Shown: in pieces, positions 61,584 through 64,000 of the stretch | Layout: each line of letters begins with the position of its first letter | Position numbering within the stretch: the first letter of the stretch is position 1 | NCBI RefSeq assembly: GCF_010682105.1 | Contig: NZ_JAAGWH010000036.1 | Span: 32,167-96,166 of the forward strand | Direction: 5' to 3' | DNA length: 64,000 nt | Origin: Modestobacter muralis | Lineage (GTDB): Bacteria > Actinomycetota > Actinomycetes > Mycobacteriales > Geodermatophilaceae | Notes under the pieces: generated by a model | Told to the model about the DNA's origin: nothing | The model's input: only the letters and a program-made list of their open reading frames with translations | Database searches by the model: none | Program-made: the position numbers and the translations under genes

Positions 61584-62577
61584 GTGTCCCGACTGCAGCT
61601 GACGTTCGCCTGTGGCGACTACGACCGGCGCGCACTCGAGGAGGGCACCGTCCGTCCCGACGGCATCGACCTCACCTATCTGAGGCTGCCCGTCGAGGAG
61701 ACGTTCTTCCGAATGGCGCGGCATCGCGAGTTCGAGGTGGCCGAGATGTCGCTGTCGTCGTACGTCAGGTCCCTCGACCTTGACGACCCACCGTTCGTAG
61801 GCCTGCCGGTGTACACCTCGCGCCAGTTCCGGCACGCCGGCATCTTCGTCAACGTCGACGCGGGCATCGAGGAGTCCGTGGACATGCGGGGCAAGGTGGT
61901 CGGGACGCCGGAATGGCAGCTCACCGCCAACGTCTGGATCCGCGGCCTCCTCGCCGACGAGTACGGGGGTGCCGGTCGACTCGGTCGACTACCGCACCGG
62001 TGGGCAGGAGTCGCCGGGCCGAATCGAGAAGCGCACCGTGGACCTCGGCGACCGCATCCGCATCCGCATCCAGCCGATCCCGGGTGACAAGACCCTGTCC
62101 GCGATGCTGGCCACCGGGGAGATCGACGTGTTGCATGCCCCGCGGTTGCCGTCGTCCTTCGTCCCCGGCGGGAAGGTGCGTCGGCTGTTCCGCGACCCGG
62201 TCGCCGCTGAGAAGGAGTACTTCGCTCGCACCGGGATCTTCCCGATCATGCACGTGGTCGTCGTCCGCCGGGACGTGTACGAGCAGTACCCGTGGGTGGC
62301 GCAGACGCTGACCAAGGCCCTGTACCTGGCCAAGCGGCAGGCCATGGCCGAGCTATACCACGCCGCGGCGCTGCGGTTCATGCTCCCGTGGCTCGTCCCG
62401 GGTGTGGAAGAGGCGCGGGAGCTGCTCGGTGAGGACTACTGGTCCTACGGGCTGCAGGGGAATGAGCAGACCCTCGCCAGGTTCCTCCGCTACCACCACG
62501 AGCAGGGCCTGTCCCGCCGGCAGTGCGAGCCGACGGGACTGTTCGCCCCAGAGTCGACGGAGGCCTTCGTCATCTAA
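61584..62577 (+). pseudogene. Second 4,5-dihydroxyphthalate decarboxylase-like gene, one frameshift
   Basis: A protein of about 330 residues broken near 61965 by one extra G in a GGGGG run. Part 1: MSRLQLTFACGDYDRRALEE, VEETFFRMARHREFEVAEMS, GIFVNVDAGIEESVDMRGKV. Part 2: VPVDSVDYRTGGQESPGRIE to the C-terminal TLARFLRYHHEQGLSRRQCE. It is a periplasmic-binding-fold enzyme like Pht5. A single homopolymer change would restore it, so a sequencing error is possible, though its neighbours are decayed too. Confidence 0.75.
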
Positions 62578-62892
62578 CCCAGCTCGGCCGCCGCCCGGGT
62601 GGAGCTGTTCGGGCGGAGAACGTCGTTGATCACATCTCGCAAGTGATGGGCACCACCGTCAGGCCGCGCTCCTGCGGCACGATCCGGGACGGGGATTCGA
62701 AGGCCTCACTCGCCGGTCCCACACCACGCTGGAGGTCCCCAACCGTGTCGATGACCATTCAAGAATGCGACGTCGACCTGTTCGACGATGCCGTGTCCCC
62801 TCAGCCCGGTGTTCCGGATGCGGGATGGGGTCACGCCTCGCGTCCCGGTAATGCGCCGGGACGCGTCACGGACCGGGCGGTGTCGAGCCGTT

Positions 62893-63046
62893 CCCCTCAT
62901 CCAGAGAGGAGGGAGAGGGATACGGCCCGGTGAGGCCCCGGCAACCACCATCCGCACACCCGCGCACGGAAGGTGCCCATTCCTGAGTGCTTCGGCCCGC
63001 TGGAGAGTGGCGTCCACCAAGGTGGTGTGCGACGGCCCCGGTGAGT
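62893..63046 (+). ncRNA. SAM riboswitch (S-box/SAM-I type)
   Basis: The core blocks are visible in order: CTCATCCAGAGAGG, GAGGGATACGGCCCGGTGA, GGCCCCGGCAACC and, after a variable P3 loop, GGAAGGTGCCCATTCC. These match the conserved core of SAM-I riboswitches (AGAGxGG, GAGGGA, GGCCC, GCAACC, GGTGCCAATTCC). CTCAT at the start can pair with GTGAG at 63041-63045 as P1. It should bind S-adenosylmethionine and repress a methionine or sulfur gene downstream. That gene is not present: an IS3 element begins 37 bases later. Confidence 0.75.
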
Positions 63047-63082
63047 AGCGGGCCCTGAAACGTCGAGGCGGCCACCGCGTGA

Positions 63083-63170
63083 GGAGCTTGACCCGGTTTC
63101 CCGGACACCTGATCTGAGGCGAGAATGGAGCTTGACCCGGTTTCCCGGACACCTGATCTGAGGCGAGAAT
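63083..63170. repeat. Perfect 44-bp tandem repeat at the left end of an IS3 element
   Basis: 63083-63126 and 63127-63170 are identical 44-base copies (start GGAGCTTGACCCGG, end GGCGAGAAT). The unit contains the terminal TTGACCCGGTTTCCCGG of the element. The duplicated left end may come from an IS circle junction or a second nested insertion. Confidence 0.85.
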
Positions 63171-63191
63171 CGCCTGGGAGAGGAGCCCTGG

Positions 63192-63482
63192 ATGCCTGCA
63201 GCCAAGCCGTTGGAGTTCCGTCGCCGTGCCGTGGAGCTGGCCCGCCAGCGAGAGAAGCCGGTCGCTGAGATCGCTCACGATCTGGGGATCGCCGAGTCGT
63301 GTCTGCGGCGGTGGATGAAGCTCGATGACGTCGACGCCGGCCGGGTCGAGGGCACGACCAGCGATGAGCGGGTGGAGCTGGTGCGTCTGCGCCGGGAGCT
63401 GCGGGTCGCGAAGATGGAGATCGAGATCCTCCGGCGGGCCTCTGCCTACTTCGCTCGCGAGGTGCTGCCGGACCCAAAATAG
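63192..63482 (+). CDS. IS3-family transposase OrfA
   Basis: 96 residues. N-terminal helix-turn-helix (RRRAVELARQREKPVAEIAH, LGIAESCLRRWMKLDD) and leucine-zipper-like LRRELRVAKMEIEILRR, the standard OrfA plan. The stop codon lies just past a CCCAAAA slippery site, so most OrfAB transposase is made by -1 frameshifting into the next frame. OrfA alone helps regulate transposition. Confidence 0.9.
   Translation: MPAAKPLEFRRRAVELARQREKPVAEIAHDLGIAESCLRRWMKLDDVDAGRVEGTTSDERVELVRLRRELRVAKMEIEILRRASAYFAREVLPDPK
63473..63479 (+). promoter_or_regulatory. Programmed -1 frameshift site between OrfA and OrfB
   Basis: C-CCA-AAA is a canonical X-XXY-YYZ slippery heptamer. In the OrfA frame it ends one codon before the TAG stop; slipping back one base continues as IGFRLVRELAADG in the OrfB frame. 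Confidence 0.75.
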
Positions 63483-64000
63483 GGTTCCGGCTGGTTCGTG
63501 AGCTCGCCGCCGACGGGTTCCCCGTCGCGGTGACCTGCCGGGTTCTGCGGGTCTCCCGCTCAGGGTTTTATGAGTTCGCTGGTCGACCGCCGTCGCCGCG
63601 GGCAGTCGCCGACGCGGCCCTGACCAGCACGATCACTAAGGTCCACGCCGGCTCTCGGGCGACCTACGGAGCGCCTCGGGTGCACGCCGAACTCCGGCTC
63701 GGACTCGGGTTGGCGTGCGGGCGCAAGCGGGTGGCCCGGCTGATGCGCACCGCCGGACTGGTCGGGGTCTCCCACCGGCGCAAGCACCACCGCACCGGGC
63801 CACTGCCGGCTGTCCATGACGACCTGGTGCAGCGCCGGTTCACCGCCGAGGCACCCGACCGGCTGTGGGCCACCGACATCACCGAGCACCCCACGGCTGA
63901 GGGGAAGGTCTACTGCGCCGCGGTGCTGGACGTGTTCACCCGGACCATCGTCGGCTGGTCGATCGCTGACCACATGCGCTCTGAGCTGGTCGTCGATGCC
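63476..64000 (+). CDS. IS3-family transposase OrfB (partial, runs off the window)
   Basis: Open in the -1 frame from OrfA: KIGFRLVRELAADGFPVAVT, RATYGAPRVHAELRLGLGLA (HTH_21-like part), then the integrase core DRLWATDITEHP (first catalytic Asp) and AAVLDVFTRTIVGWSIADHM (second Asp). The catalytic Glu lies past the window edge. It has no start codon of its own near the OrfA end, in line with translation as an OrfAB fusion. The copy looks intact and may be active. Confidence 0.9.

Noticed and set aside
62746..62830. Start of a cytochrome P450 gene
   Set aside because: MTIQECDVDLFDDAV resembles a P450 N-terminus, but only about 15 residues match and the frame then loses all similarity.

Overview
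The window is high-GC DNA whose genes (Tad pili, SCO6880-type conjugation ATPases, MobF relaxase, many GTG starts with 4-base stop/start overlaps) point to an actinobacterium, possibly of the Geodermatophilaceae/Frankia type. The taxon is an inference from gene content; there is no rRNA gene and no complete tRNA gene.

Layout. (1) 1-3.2 kb: chromosomal flank with an MMPL exporter divergent from a TetR regulator, with two operator-like palindromes between them. (2) 3.2-4.1 kb: decayed IS3 transposase, then a tRNA 3'-end-like sequence next to the integrase gene, a likely attachment half-site. (3) 4.1-18.1 kb: left arm of an integrative conjugative element (ICE): tyrosine integrase, excisionase, prepilin peptidase, a Tad/Flp pilus operon and a membrane LysM-BTAD regulator. 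(4) 18.2-36.3 kb: cargo. A CstR-type persulfide sensor with C/G-tract operators heads rhodanese, persulfide dioxygenase and TauE/SafE genes. A second set (SQR, second dioxygenase, rhodanese, TauE) and respiratory accessory genes (CtaG, DUF2243, a lone ctaD) follow, ending with a GntR regulator and a run of 38 G. (5) 36.6-56.0 kb: conjugation module: sigma-like protein, ParA-like protein, TrbL/VirB6-like protein, SCO6880, VirB4-like ATPase, M23 peptidase, VirD4-like coupling protein, HEPN/Abi-like protein, and a very large relaxase-helicase-primase. (6) 56-57.1 kb: truncated UvrD-type helicase and probable right edge of the element. (7) 57.1-62.6 kb: decayed aromatic-degradation locus (monooxygenase, intact GntR, dihydroxyphthalate-decarboxylase-like, LigK-like aldolase, LigJ-like hydratase) with many frameshifts. 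(8) 62.9-64 kb: a SAM riboswitch cut off from its gene by an IS3 element that runs off the window.

How the parts could work together: the element would use Tad-type pili for attachment and the VirB4/VirD4/relaxase set for DNA transfer, and would give its host a sulfide-to-sulfite detoxification route. In that route SQR makes persulfide, the CstB-like dioxygenase-rhodanese makes sulfite, rhodaneses move sulfane sulfur and TauE/SafE exports the anion. A respiratory oxidase subunit is attached. A 40-bp bipartite motif with fixed spacing occurs both at the second sulfide cluster and upstream of ctaD, suggesting one unknown regulator links them.
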